DNA from: Deuterostichococcus epilithicus
Lineage: Eukaryota > Chlorophyta > Trebouxiophyceae > Prasiolales > Stichococcaceae
Direction of reading: 5' to 3'
NCBI GenBank assembly: GCA_033439295.1
Contig: JAVTLE010000015.1
Span: 372,001-436,000 of the forward strand
Length of the DNA: 64,000 nt
In this document: positions 1 to 12,315 of the stretch, piece by piece
How positions within the stretch are numbered: the stretch's first letter is position 1
How the letters are laid out: the number at the start of each line of letters is the position of its first letter
Program-made: the position numbers and the translations under genes
Notes under the pieces: model-generated
Seen by the model: the letters and a program-made list of their open reading frames with translations, nothing else
Told to the model about the DNA's origin: nothing
Databases searched by the model: none

Positions 1-3000
1 CAGAAACGGAGATAGGGCTGTTATTCCACCACCAGCTGCCTGCGCATGCTGTTCGAGGTGCTGCACCAGCTCTTGCACCTGCAGTGTTGAATTGCGATCA
101 CTCGGTCCGCAAGGCGGGTTGCCGGTGATCTAAAGCTGCTTGGGAAACCAGGAGAAGAGCCAGCTCTGCCGCCTGCAGCATTTCAGGACGTACGGCCTGC
201 GGTTCGTGCCCCGAACTCTTGTGACAAAATCGACACGGAAAGGCACAGCCGTCAGCAGCCTGACCTGCCGTCCTTTCGACAATCCCAGATCGGGCACCAA
301 GCCAGCAACCAGCGGCTGAGTCACAGTGCAGAGGTAGTAGCCGGATGAAGGGTTGCAGGCGGAGGGCGCACCTCATATGATGCGCCGCTTGGTGCGATGC
401 CGCAGTCCTCCCTGATGGCTCGGATGGCCGCCTGCATGAAAGCAACATTGATGCTTGGTTCAGAGCTCGGTGCAGCAGATGTCCTCTACATTGGCTCAGC
501 AGCCATCACGAGATGACCAGCACCCCAGTAGCTGATTACATGAAGGGCCACAGCCTGTGTTGCGGGGAAGGCCACGCCTCCTGCAGCAGCCCCAACAGAG
601 GCGATCTGCAACATACGATAGCAGCTGCGTCTGTCATGCCGTTGAGAGGCAGACTGGTAGGCACAAGGGAAAGCGGCGGGGTTGGGGGCACACGAACAAA
701 CACAAGAGGCGTAAACCTTGATATCATTGCGTCGGCAGTCTGCCCGCCTTCTCCAGACGCAAGGATTAGGCAAACCACTCAAGTAGGAACGTCAGACGGA
801 CCTTGAAGTCGTTGCGCATCTGCACGCGGCGTTGCGAGATGCCTGCCATGTCGGGGTTGTCCACCGCCGCCGCTGCCGACAGTGGGCTGCTCCTCGCGGG
901 GCAGCACACCTGCAGGCAGGGGATGCCCATGTGTGTCAGGGCGACCCTTGCAAGACAGCGAACCTGCAGGCAGGCGTTCCACGCAAATGTCAGGAGGGCG
1001 CAGCCGAGCCAGCTGCAACAGGAGGTCCGAACAGCTGGAGCCTCCTCAAGACAGGCGCCTCAGTGCCTGGATCCGTCGCTAGTGGCAACTGCTGCCAAAC
1101 AAACAGACCAAGTCTGGCGAGAGTAGATTGCAAATCCAGGTGGGGATATCATCTCTATCGTCACAGAAAGCGCGCCTGGCCCATCTTGGCCGGGCTGTTG
1201 CGCAGGACCCAGAATAGAAACCACAGCAGCTCCGGCAGGTGGCGCAGGTTGGCGGCCTCGCTGTAGAGCAGGAAGTACAGCGCCAATTCTTCCAGCTGCC
1301 ACTCCCACACCTGCGGCCGCATCATTGGGCATCTGAGGGTGAGAGGCTGGCAGCGGAGACGGTAGGAAGCACAGCGCCGGCGCCTCCAGTCCAGCTGCCA
1401 CTGCTACGCCTGCGACTCCACACGTTCTCATAGGAACAGGGTGGGCAAGGCGCCAGTGGATGTACAGCAGAGTACAGCGGGTAAGTCAGCGCCAGTTGCA
1501 CAGTTGCCATTTCCACAGCTGCAGGCTGATTTGGGGTCCAGGGCTTAGGCAGGCGGCGCATCTTGGCGATCTCGCTGCACAGCGCTGAACCCTCCGCTGC
1601 CCACTCCCCGATGTAGATTACTGCTTGAGATGCAATGTCTGTGCAGGCTGGTTCGGAGCGCCGCGCTGTTCACGGCCACAGCTTCCAGATACCCGACCTC
1701 TGTCCCACGGCAAGTCCATCCTGCGGTGTCAGGAGACGACGCACCGGCGAGTGCGTCTTGCGCGACAGCGCGGCGTGCTGCACCGCCGGCAGCCGCGGCG
1801 GCAGCGCCACATGCTCGCACCAGTCCTCAAAGCCCTCCAGGATGCTGACGTGCAGCGCCTTGACGCACCGAGCAAAGCGCTCCACCTCCTTGCCTGCCGC
1901 GACAGCACAGTCGATTCTGACGCTGATTCATCTTGACTGAGACATCCTCCCTGGTGCACTGTCTCTTTAAGGCAGAAAGTCCAAGGGGGGGCGATAGCAA
2001 TAGGATATGCTGCCGCTGTCTGTGCAGCATTGCCAGACGCTTGCTCAAGGGGCGGAGAGACGGCAGTCCTGAACAGCGAGGCCGACAAGCACTCAGGGCT
2101 TGAATCCTGTACTCTTCAGCGGAAGGCGGCCAGGAAAGGCGGCCACTCAAGTGGGCAAGTTATGTACTGAACAGTGTTCAAGAAAACATACCGGATGTGC
2201 GAAGGTCGGGAAAGGCACGCACCGGGAATCTGGTCGCGGCGGAACATGTTCCGGACCAGCAGGTGATGGAGGTGCTCCGTCACCAAAAAGATGGTCGCCG
2301 GTGTCCACGCCTCCTCCTCCGTGCCCTGTTGGCATCGGTAATTTCGGGGGCTTGTACGGATATTTCAAACGCTTTTAAAGAAATCAGCAGCAGCAGCAGC
2401 AGCAGCAGCGGCGCACTCCAGGTGTTGCTGTGCCCCAAGCATCCCAGAATATGGCCTCGTGGGCGTTTTCGCAGTGCACGAAGCTTCTTCGTGACTGGCG
2501 CAGGTCAAAGGACGCTGTGCAGCACTCGCCTCCGTCGACGGCACCGCATTGAATGCCTGGAAGCCGAGATGGCGGCCCAGGCGGTGCACCGCGGTGTGGA
2601 TGGCCGCCTCAAAGCCGGCGGTGTTGGCGGCAGCGCCGAACAGCGTGCGTGCTTGCGCCGGCGGCCCCGACGGCCGCGAGGCTGCGAGCGGCACGAGCAG
2701 CAGAGCAGCTCAGCCCAGCATGCAGCAGCTATAACCGTGCAGGCAGGACAGTTTCCCGTCCGCTTGCCGAGCATCAAGGCTTCGCTACACTATACACAGC
2801 TACTGTCACATGCTCGGCTCTAGCACCAGAATCAAGTGCGCTGCTGGCAGCTTATCACCGGGGTGGAGTTGAGCACATGCCGTGCCTCTCAGCTGCACAG
2901 GGCCACAAGTGGCTGCAACCTCACCTGCCATGTACTGCGGGCCGCCGCTCTCGGACGGCGGCGGCGTCGCCGTCGGCAGCCCTGCATAGTCGGGCCCGCC

Positions 3001-3588
3001 GGCGGCGCCCGGCCGCGCAAAGGCCAGGTTCTGGTAGTCCTCCTCGATGGAGCCTCGACGAGTTGTTCTCCTTGCGCCGCCGCCGGTGGTGCCGCCGCCG
3101 GTTCCAGGAGTCCCGGCGGACTGAGCCGGCGTGCCCTCTATGGAGAAGGCGCTGACATTTGCAGCCGGCGTGGCGTATGTTTCGGCCTGCGTGTTGCGCT
3201 CCGCCGCAGCCGGGGTGCCGTACCCTGCGCCGCCAGCATAAGGCGAGGCGGCGTCGTGCGCTGGCCCATCGTCATGTGTCGAGCCAGCCGCCCCGCCATA
3301 GGGAGTGCCATAGGCTGTGTTCTCATACTGTGCGCCGTATGCTGCACTGCCGTAGCCGTCGCCATAGCCGCTGGCGACGTCATACGACGCCATGGGGTCA
3401 TAGGCGGGGTCGCCCACAAGGTATGCCGGCAGCGCATTAGCAGCCAGGGGGCTGAACTCCGGGTCCGACGGGTGGATCGGGTCATCTGACCGGCGCAGGT
3501 CGGACAGCAGGGAGCCGCCGCCGCCGACATTGCCGCCGCCATCATCGCCGCCCCCAGAAAACGGCTGGTCATGCGGATAGCCCGCCAT
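1..3588 (-). CDS. 1,3-beta-glucan (callose) synthase, 5' portion, runs off the left edge
   Basis: This is the N-terminal part of a membrane-bound glucan synthase that makes 1,3-beta-glucan from UDP-glucose at the plasma membrane. Exon 1 (3588-2925, starting MAGYPHDQPF) is a disordered Gly/Ala/Tyr/Pro-rich tail like that of fungal FKS1 proteins. Exon 2 (from 2681) carries AVHRLGRHLGFQ, matching the 'LTNRLGFQ' start of the FKS1 domain. An exon at 1893-1745 reads VKALHVSILEGFEDWCEHV, like the 'LH..ll..Y..WC' element. An exon near 1290-1180 reads ALYFLLYSEAANLRHLPELL, matching the FKS1/callose-synthase signature 'iaLYLLiWGEAanLRFmPE'. Further coding-like pieces lie near 880-782 (AGISQRRVQMRNDFKVRL) and 620-150 (membrane-like stretch, then YYLCTVTQPLVAG). 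The catalytic PF02364 domain would lie left of the window. Exon joins after exon 2 are not fully resolved and an exon may be missing between 2530 and 1893. Confidence 0.72.
2385..2409. repeat. (CAG)n trinucleotide repeat in a glucan synthase intron
   Basis: About eight consecutive CAG units lie in the second intron of the minus-strand glucan synthase gene. On the coding strand they read CTG and contribute no codons to the model. Confidence 0.85.
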
Positions 3589-4450
3589 GTCAGTAGCGCC
3601 GCTGCCGCAGGCTGCGGCTTGTGAGCCAGTGCCCCAGATCGTTGGCGGTGCTGCTGCGACGAGAACTGATCGATTTTGTTGTGTCTTACAGGCAGTGGTC
3701 CTTGCTGTCAGCGGCGCGCCTGTCAGCAGCTGTCAGGCCTGACACGGCAATGCGCAACCCTGCAGGCGCATGCGAGCGTATTAAGCAGCAGATCCAGCCC
3801 GCATCCCAGAGCGCACGATTGCGCACCACCAGACGTCAAAGCACGGCCACCACATGGCGCTGAGTGATTTGCTCCTTGTGCTCCAGGGCACATGCATTTT
3901 TTCGACCAGGGCAAGGAGGGTCCACAGCACAATGGACAGATCAGCTTGCAATCATGTCTGCGAAATCACGACACTCAGCCGAGATGCACTTCTCGCACAT
4001 AGACTCACCCCCTAGCTGGACCAGATCTTCGGATGGGCTGCGTTTTCAAGTTTGAAGTTCGGCTTGCGCTGGATATCTTCTGCACATCTTGTGCACGCCT
4101 GCGATGTTTAGTGCACAAAAAGGAAACAATCTTCGCGTTTGCGCGCTGCACAACAGCTACAGTCCACAGCCCGCGGCCTCGCAGTTGCGCTGAGCGTCCC
4201 AACCCAACTCTCGTCAGCGCTAATGGGAGCAAGCAAGCTGGGGACGCTGCTTGGGATCAGGTAGGACGCCCCGGGGCCCCCATTTGAGGCACATTGCAGG
4301 CGTTCGAGTGTACAAATTGCACAGCCTGCAGGCACCGTTGTCCACCCTCCTCTGGATCCGAAGCAGATTACGGTTGCCGTCTCGTCCCACAGGCATCAAC
4401 ACCTCTAGCATCGGCGCGCGGCAACGGCTCCTGTCAGCAGCTTGCACAAA
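3589..4450. promoter_or_regulatory. Divergent intergenic region, glucan synthase (-) / SET methyltransferase (+)
   Basis: Both flanking genes start here, so the 860-bp interval must hold two promoters and the 5' UTRs. It is less GC-rich in its middle (about 3880-4160). No convincing ORF, TATA box or repeat was recognised. Confidence 0.4.
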
Positions 4451-7400
4451 ATGCAAGCCGTAGAGCAGATGGCAGCGCTCCAGCGAAGCAGCAGCAGGTC
4501 ACATATCCCTCCGCACAGACAACAGCGCCAAGCAGATCGCTTGCACCCGCCGCCAGCACCACGGCCGTCGGTCGGCGGCGCAGCGCCGCGGCACACGGTG
4601 CTCAGTGCAGCGTTGTGTCGTATCCGCTGCCAGGCGTCAGGGCCAGCGACCGCACAAACAGCAGCTGTTGACACAGTGCAGCAGCAGCAATCGGCAGGCG
4701 ATGGTAGGCAAGACGCGGCCAATGCGCTGCTTGAGCTGCTGTCACCGGACCTAGGGGTGTCGCCGCCGCTGGCGGCACGGCGGCTGCCCGGCGGCGCCGG
4801 CGTGGGCCTCGTGGCGACGCGGAACGTGCGGCCAGATGAGGCGCTGCTGGCTGTTCCGCTGTCGCTGGTCCTGGAGACCGTTGAGGTGCGCCTGCCAAGA
4901 ACAATGCCACTGGCATTGTGTTGCTCGTGTCCCCTCGCGACCTGGCGGCGTCGATGCCACGCACCTCCGCCTGTGCCACTGCCGCTGGCCTGAGCCGGTT
5001 GCAGAGCTGCAGCGTCTCCACATGACCAAGTCTCTACGAACACTGCCCTGCCTGTCTCAAGTGCACGAGTCGTGATGCCTCAGGTGCCGGCTCTGCGCTG
5101 CAGGAGGATGGCAGCGGGGAGGCGCCACCCTGGAGCGCCAGGATGGCACGGCAGCTGCTGGACGCAGTTGCTCCCGGCGGCCGGTCCGGCGACGGAGCAG
5201 ATGCCGCAGGCCGGTGGCGGACGGCAGCATGGCGGCACTGGGCCGAGGCGCTGCCGCGCTTCGTGCCGCTGGCATTTGCGCATGCGTCGGAATCCGAGCT
5301 GCTTGGGATTGGCGATGAAGGCCTCACGGCAGAGGCTCTGGCGGTGCGGCGACTGATGCTCGACAGCCACCAGGTAGGGTCGCCGGCATTGCCACGGGGT
5401 CCTTCGTTCTTGTTCGCTCCACAGGCTCAGGCCTGAAAAGAACTCGCAGCCTGTGGGCGCTGCCTCTGGGCATGCTTGTCGTCAACTCCCGAATGGATCA
5501 CACCCAGTCAGTTCCCTGGGGTGCATCCACCACAAGTCTGCAGCTGCAGGCCGCACACACAGTCCATCTTCCTTCGTTCCGTCCGCCGACATGCACAGCA
5601 TTGTGCATGTGTCGATGTTGAGCAGGTGGCGGCGGGGCGGCATGGCCTTAATGCTTGGCGCTGGGCTTGGTCGCTGGTGCACAGCCGCAGTTTCCGCGAG
5701 GGCGACGGCCGCCACCTCATCGTGCCGGGCGTAGACATGTGCAACCACACGCTGCAGCCAAATGCCGCCGTGAGGCGTGTCACTCATCGCCAGCTTGGCT
5801 TGGCAGGAACCATCTGCAGCTCGTGCCGCTCCATCAGACACACCGTCACGCATGCCTAGGCCACGAAAGCCGCGCATGAGCTGTACATATATTCTCGTTA
5901 TTAATGAAAGAGATAGAATGTCCAGACCACACCATTTCTGCTTCATGGCAATAACTGCCCGCAGCCATTCGCGTACTCGTAGGCCCCAGGCTGCTGGCAG
6001 TCAGGCTAGATCCAGACGGTGCCATGGCCCTGTCCCTGCTGCAGTTCGTCTCGACAAACATGATTCTGAAGGGACAATGTGGCAGGCTGGTGCGGGACCC
6101 GGACCGGTGCCAGGGCTACACCGCGCTGGCGGACGTGTGCGAGCCTGGCACCGTGGCGCCGCAGGAGGCACGCGTGGAGCTCCGCGCCGGCGACGCCGGA
6201 ATCGGGTGGGTGCCAGCACAAAGGAACACGAAGGATGACTGGGAGGATGAATCTGTCGTTGCCAAACGCGAGCAGTGAGGATGGAGCAGCTGTGCATGTC
6301 GCGTGGTGGGGTTGTTGCACGTGTGATGCAGTGCTGAATTATTATGACACAGCAAGAAATTCAATTGGTGCAGGGAGGGAGAGGAGATTACAATTTCCTA
6401 TGGACCATGGCCGGACGACGTGTTTGCACTGTTTTACGGCTTCCTCCCCAGGGAGGCAGATGCATCGACAGCAGCTGCAGCGGCGGCGGCAGGCGAGCCT
6501 GGCGGCAACGGTGGCGGCGCCGCCCCGCACCCGATGCCCAACCCGCACGACAAAATAAGCCTGTTCGAAGACCTGGCACATGTGGCAGACTTTGCCGTCC
6601 AGCAGTTTGGGCCGCGCGGCGCAGATGGCAGCCAGCAGACGTCATGGGCGGCGGCAGTCATGGAGGAACTGACTACGGCGCTCGGCGGGGACGTCCAGAG
6701 GTGCGCCAGAGCTGCTGTAGGATCTGGAACTTCTGGATGATCCTGCAGCGACACGTTTCGGGTGGTGAATGATGGGCTGACCGTGGCTAGCACCTGGCTA
6801 GCACCCCCTGTGAGCCAGACTCACATGCGTGAACGACCTGTGGGTCCCAGCGATCGACCCCCGACCGCTGTTCAGCCGCACGCCCCTCGTCTTCCGGCCT
6901 TGCAGCATGGTTCGGCTCTGCGTTGCAGGCTGTTCATGACGCCAGTCGGCTTTGATGAACGCCTGGCCATGGCGGCGCAGCGGCTGCTGCGGACGCGCGT
7001 GCTGCCACTCGCCTGGCCGGCCGACGCATTTGGCAATGCAACCCAGCAGCAGCCTCTGCAGCCAAGTACGTTCATGTGCAAGAGCAAGCACTCGTTGCCT
7101 TGGGTTGTCGTGCCATCCGCCGCCGAGACTGTTCCCACGCAAACGTCAACGCTGTGGACCAAGGTCTCGCGGAAATTGCACCCTAGGTGCACCTGCAGCT
7201 GCTCTGGGTAGATGAGTCTCGAATGACGCTGCAAGAGGCACGAAAATGCAACTGCAGGCGACATCCTGGCGGCGCGCATCGCGCAGATGCGGCAGGCCAC
7301 CGACGGTGCATGCTGCAGTGGCGGCGACAGCAGCCACAAAGCAGTGGAAATGCCGGAGTACATGGCTGCGGTGTTGCAGTGCGCAGCACAGCGGCGAGCG

Positions 7401-7457
7401 CTGCTCGGCGCCGCCCTGCGGGCGCTGTGGGGCCCGTCAGCTGCGCCGCCTGCATGA
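4451..7457 (+). CDS. SET-domain protein lysine methyltransferase, Rubisco-LSMT/SETD3-like, probably plastid
   Basis: The model has seven exons: 4451-4885, 5104-5373, 5626-5769, 6045-6205, 6374-6700, 6929-7065 and 7258-7457. They close in frame to 557 aa. The first ~60 residues are Gln/Arg/Ser/Pro-rich with few acidic residues, like a plastid transit peptide. The SET core is split: LAARRLPGGAGVGLVATRNV (SET start) in exon 1, VPGVDMCNHTLQPNA in exon 3 (the NH pair, N275-H276, of the SAM-binding pseudoknot), and EEITISYGPWPDD in exon 5 (catalytic-type Tyr346). Exons 6-7 form the helical C-terminal substrate-binding region (DERLAMAAQRLL). An Ala/Gly-rich loop follows the SET core. Known members methylate Rubisco large subunit, plastid aldolase or actin; the substrate here cannot be told. 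A TGTAA motif at 7566 is a possible chlorophyte poly(A) signal. Confidence 0.85.
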
Positions 7458-8566
7458 AGAATTTGGGGCGCGCGCGCGCCGGCGGGGGGAAGAGGGGGGG
7501 TGCATCGAGCAAGCGCTTGGTTGTGATCCACCGACGCACAAGCTGACCCCCTACATCTTGACCGATGTAAACCCAACGAAATCGGAAGGACCCAGCACAC
7601 ACGACGATTCAATCAGCCACCGGTTGTGCCACATGTGCTACCATTGATGTTGTCAAGCCATTCCTCTGTCTGCCTATGTCCCTATCATCTGGTGCACTAT
7701 CCTGCTGTGCTGTCCACCACTCCTGCTATTGCGAATTTGCAAATATGATGCTTTGCTATGGCAGCGACTGCACCAAATCGACAACCATCGGGCGCATTGG
7801 CCCATCGATGTCCATCGGCTCAGATACAGCTCCGTTGCTACGCGTTTGCACCTCTCGCTGATGGCCGCGGGCCCGTCCCACGGGCGGCAACCCGCTACCA
7901 GAACCTATAGCCAGCCTGCCCTGCAGCAGGCTGTCGCTGGCGCTGCGGCGGCCCCACAGCGGCAGTGCGCGACCCACTGACATTGGCACCGGATTCGCCA
8001 GCCATGCCGGCATGGACATGCCCAGGTTGGCGACGGCTGCCGCCATCGCGCCTGCGTTCGGCACCTGGCTGCTGTGCCTGTGCTCGCTGCCTGGGGCGCT
8101 GTGAAGGGCGGCGGCCGGTGCTGTGGGCCCGTAGCCACGAGCACTGAGGCTTCTTGCGCTGCGCAACGAGCCTGTTGGCGCTGCGCGAGGCAGCAAGATG
8201 GGGGGCATGCCCGCGGCTGCATGGCGAGCACCTGCCTGCACCTGCAGTATGTCAAGCACATTTCCGATTAGATCTGACCGCATGTCCAGTGGCCTATGTT
8301 TAGGACTCTCTAGACCCGCTGCGCAAAAATTGTACTTGACGATTGGTCATGCAGGTCTTGCCTGCGCCAGGAAGACTGCTGTGTCATAAGCCTCCCAGCC
8401 ATCCATTGCCACGGTTGTGCCAGGGCCTGCATGTCAAGAAGCGCTAATTCGTGCGGCGCCAGTTCAATTATGACAAGACTTGGTGGCAGACACCATGCAT
8501 GCTGCAAGGAAAATTCGGAGCCTGACACAGCTGTAATTATGAAAACGAGCAGCACCACGCAGGACG
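7458..8566. other. Convergent intergenic region with an unassigned 175-codon ORF
   Basis: Two 3' UTRs face each other here. The AT-richer part at 7540-7790 has no gene-like content. On the minus strand, 8283-7756 is an uninterrupted 175-codon frame (starting MRSDLIGNVLDILQ, Ala/Ser/Gly/Arg-rich, ending MRPMVVDLVQSLP). It resembles no family known to me. It could be a single-exon gene, a 3' exon of the upstream RING gene, or chance in GC-rich DNA. Confidence 0.3.
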
Positions 8567-9433
8567 TCAGCAAGCCGCCAACATATTCACACCAATAGAT
8601 GGCACTAGCGAGTTGGCGCTCAGGCCTGCCCCTAGGGGCGGCTCAACGCAGTCGAAGGTCACCGACAAATCATCCGCTGGATGGATGTACAATGCGCTTC
8701 GCAGTGCCTCCTGGCGCACAAAGCAGCAAAGCATTAACGAAAACCAATTGCAGCGGCAGATTCCTTTTGCAGCCGCCTGACGACTCTGGCAGGCGCAGGA
8801 AGGGCAGGGCCACGCACATGCAGCCCGCCGGGCAAGGTCTCTCACCTGGAAGTCCTTCAGGCCGCGGGCGCCGGGAGAGACCTTCAGGTAGATGGTCTGG
8901 CTGTCGTTCATCACTACCTGACAGTACGGCACCAAATGTCAGCACAGCTGTCAGCATAGGAGGCCGCACCTGCAGCCGCATGGCAATGGCAAGATCCTCA
9001 TCCTTAATTTACCTTCATTGTTGGCTGTGCGCGTGGCAATCCGCTGACGAGTGCATTCCAAGGTCCCTGCCCGCAGAAGCGGCAGGCTGTCTCGGCACTG
9101 CAGGCAACCAAACTACAATATGGTGGCCGCAAATAGCCGTAAATCAAGCAGCAGATGGTGGCAAAAAAGTACTATAGCTGCCGCAAAGCAGTAAGTACTC
9201 TTCATGAGAGTGTCATAACCCTGTAGTTGCACACTTGATGGCGCTTGCGGCAAGGATCACCTGCGGTCGATCTGGGCCAACTGCCACCGGATGAGGCAGC
9301 TGGCGTGCGCCATCCGCATACTGCACCCACAGTAGCTTTGCAACGTGGCACCGTTGCGCCCGGGGCCGTCGAGGCAGATCCAGCACTCGCTGCACATCTC
9401 GTCGTCACCGCCCAGGCAACCGGTGCACGCCAT
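8567..9433 (-). CDS. Small RING-variant (RING-CH-like) zinc finger protein
   Basis: Four exons (9433-9261, 9097-9013, 8917-8846, 8710-8567) close in frame to 157 aa. Exon 1 holds MCSECWICLDGPG followed by SYCGCSMRMAHASCLIRWQ, which gives a C-W-I-C, C-x-C and H-x2-C-x3-W arrangement typical of RINGv/RING-CH fingers. Exon 2 supplies the last pair in ACRFCGQGPW. RINGv proteins (MARCH-like) are usually E3 ubiquitin ligases; activity here is inferred. The C-terminal 70 residues (VVMNDSQTIYLKVSPGARGL, then DDLSVTFDC) look like a small alpha/beta domain, perhaps ubiquitin- or PB1-like, but I do not recognise it firmly. There are no membrane segments, unlike MARCH ligases. The reading frame ends at a stop in exon 4; an alternative 3' splice into the downstream minus-strand ORF cannot be excluded. 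Confidence 0.7.
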
Positions 9434-9966
9434 GGTTTATTGTCCAATCGAATCAGCACACTGTTCTAAAGCTGATGATTATGGACCAATAAAGCTTTGC
9501 ATAGGCAAAAAATGCGACTGGCGATGCTGCACCAATGCTGCCCGTGTACCAGGCGGAAAACTGCCGTACACGGTGAGGTGCAGGTGCGGCGAACGCCTGC
9601 GGGGCGGTTGACAGAGAATTGCAAGGCAAACCTGATACGTTGAAATGCACTTGCGAAAATCTGCGTTCTTATCGGTACCTTCGTGCGTTCCAATGCATCC
9701 TCGTGCGGAGTCCCGACGCAGACAGGCAAGCTCGTAAAAACCCTAGCCGTGGCCCTGGGTCTGGGCGACGTCACGGTCACAGGGCTACCGTGCGGATAAA
9801 TGCGTTGTCGTCCATTCAAGGCAACACTGACTATGCCGGCAGCAGTCCCATGACATCCTGATCTCTCTCACTCGCTCACTCCTGAAATAAGAATGTTGGC
9901 AGTCGCTCACGCCATTGCGTCCGCAACTGTGCCTCAAATTGTGCACGAACTCCCTTGCCCTGCCTC
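9434..9966. other. Intergenic, nothing recognised
   Basis: This interval separates the 3' end of the plastid membrane protein gene from the start of the RING gene, both on the minus strand. It must contain the RING gene promoter. No repeat, RNA gene or supported ORF was seen. Confidence 0.4.
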
Positions 9967-12315
9967 TCAATCCTCATCCACCCCCTTTGATGTGTCGGCC
10001 GTGATGCGGCCGCCAGCAGTGCCGGACGCCGCGCCACTAAATGGGTCGATGCGCTGTCGGAGCGACACGCCCTGCACATGGCCCAGCATTCTGACGATGC
10101 AAATCAGACGTGGAAAGCCCAGGAATCAAGCAGCAAACTTCAGCAGGATTGTTACGATGCAGCTCTGTGTCATGCGGCACACCACGGAGACAGCAGATTC
10201 CAAACCACTCTTTGCCACGCACCTTGAAGAAGCCGTTGGGCGTGCGCTGGGAGTTGGGGTTCCAGTTGCGCAGGAAGTCGCGGATGCGGTCGTCGGGCAT
10301 GGCCTCTGGGCTGCGGTACCTGGCGGCAGACTGCCGGAAGGCGGAAGCGACCTCCGACTCGTGCACGCTGCCACTCCTCTGCAGCCGCTCCCGCGCAAAG
10401 CCCACTGCGGCCATGGAGGCGCATGGCTCTCACATGTTTGCGGCTGCAGGCTCTGAACGCCCAGCAATGAACCAGTGCCGACCCAGTGATGAAGGAATCT
10501 GGCTTGCAAGACCCACCGCGCCTCAAACCCTCCCAGCAGCATTTACGGTTCAGCAAACCGCACAGTGGGGACTCGGTCGCAGGGGCGCAGCCCTGGAACA
10601 CACAGCCGTCACGATGCGCGATGGCCCATGGGGGCACTTGAGTTGCAGGCACCGAGTCGCAACAGAAAGTGCTCACCAAAGTCCCGCCACTCCGCGTCCA
10701 CCTGTTCGGCCTCCTCCCGGCTGAAGCGCTTCGGGCGGCCCACCTCGTACACCGCCGCCGCCAGACAGGCGCCCAGGCCAGTGCTGACGGACCAGGTCGC
10801 GTCACCTGCAGGCAGGTGCGGAGAGGAGTTTACGGCGATTCAGGGCACAGGTGCGGCGAGTACGCCCTCCGTTGCCTCTGCCATCCGCCAGGCCTGTGAT
10901 GACAAGCTTGCGTCGCCTGAGGACGGATGTGAAGGGCGCGCTTCACCGAAAGGCGAGGCAGGAGACCAGCTTCCAGACTTCTGTTCTCGCCTTGACTGGG
11001 ATGCGAGGCGCTTCGACCCTGAGGTGCACCTGTCTTACTACCTGCCTGCGGCACTCGACAGTCTCGGAAGTTCACATCATTCAACAAACTTGCAGGGGAT
11101 TCAGCAGCACGGGGGCGTACCTAGGCCGGCCTCCAGCGACCAGGCGATGGCAGCGCCGCCTGCAGCGCAGATCGCGACAACCGCAGCTTGCAGCGCTGAT
11201 GGCGCGCTGTAATCAGGATCGTCCACCCTGCAGCAAAGAGGACGACAATTTCCGCCTGTCATACAGGCCACAAATCCGCAATGATGTTGAGTTTTCACGT
11301 GGCAGTGGGGTGGGATGCTGACAAGTCGGTTCGCATGGCGTCGGGTGGTGCAGTGGTGGGGCTAGCTTGCCACAGGATGCGGCACGGGATTGCAGGGCAT
11401 GCTGCGAAGCAGTTGCACTAGCTGCTCCCAGCCATACGCCATGAGGCAGCCACGTGAATGCAATCCGGCTCGCCTCTGGCCTGTCACAGAGCCCAGGACG
11501 CGCAGCAGCCAGTCGGACGGCCGCTCGGTGTTGATATCCCCTATGAACAGCAGCAGCAGCTGCAGCGGGCTGCAGTAGTAGAGCGATGCCGCCCACAGGC
11601 CGCCGCCAAGGAAGTCGCCCGGCGAGGGGCCGCTACTGGTGCTGGTGTCCAGGCCGTCACCATACAGGAGGTCCTGTCCAATGTTCCAGGATATGCGTCA
11701 CAACCATGATATGAACAGGTCGAGAGCGCTCATCCAGGGACGCCAGCAGGAGCGCAACACGCTGGAATGATGGTCCGATGCACTGCGTTCCTCATAAGCA
11801 TAGGGGTAGCCCGAGCAACAGGCAGCCATGTGATGGGTATGCGCTGCGCATCAGCTGCTGACCTGCAGGAAATCGCTGCCATATGTCAGACCCAGCGCGG
11901 CAACCGTCGCGACCGCAATCAGCGATGCGTACAGTTTCCACCGCTCCTGCCCCAACGCGGCTGTTTCTGAGCCGTTATCACCGCCGCCGTCCTTGCCGCT
12001 GGCGCGAGGGGTACGAAGCTGGCTGCGCAACCGTGGCGCCCAGCCGGCTGCCGGGAGACTGCCGCATCTGCACGATGATCTGTGGAAAGGGATGGATCTA
12101 CTCCTGACAGTCGGGGATGAGAGCTGCCAGTGACTAGACGCACAAGTCAGGGTGCAAGTCCTATGTACGAGCTGCGCAACCGCATGTCTGCGTCTGTGCA
12201 CCGGTCCTGCGCTGCTGCAACCCTGAGTGCAGCTCCGGCAGACCGTGTCGCAATGTGTTGCAGGCCTGCCAGTGCTGGCCGTTTGCCAGCGGAACATCGA
12301 CATCCTGCCCAGCAT
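9967..12315 (-). CDS. Conserved plastid-type membrane protein of unknown function
   Basis: Six exons (12315-11863, 11673-11474, 11227-11121, 10805-10677, 10404-10223, 10071-9967) close in frame to 391 aa. The N-terminus is Arg/Ser/Thr/Cys-rich, like a transit peptide; in-frame ATGs at 12315, 12303 and 12297 are all possible starts. Three hydrophobic segments are visible: LYASLIAVATVAALGLTYG, LYYCSPLQLLLLFIG and LQAAVVAICAAGGAAIAW. They are followed by a soluble region with VYEVGRPKRFSREEAEQVD, ERLQRSGSVHESEV and RIRDFLRNWNPNSQRTPNGF. The pattern recalls proteins shared by photosynthetic eukaryotes, but I cannot name the family, so function is unknown. The intron after exon 2 is GC-AG (AG|GCGAGC), the only join found there that keeps the frame. 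The gene is divergent from RTF2. Confidence 0.7.

Noticed and set aside
2806-3489. Plus-strand open frames opposite the glucan synthase N-terminus
   Set aside because: These are shadows of the low-complexity, GC-rich N-terminal exon on the minus strand.
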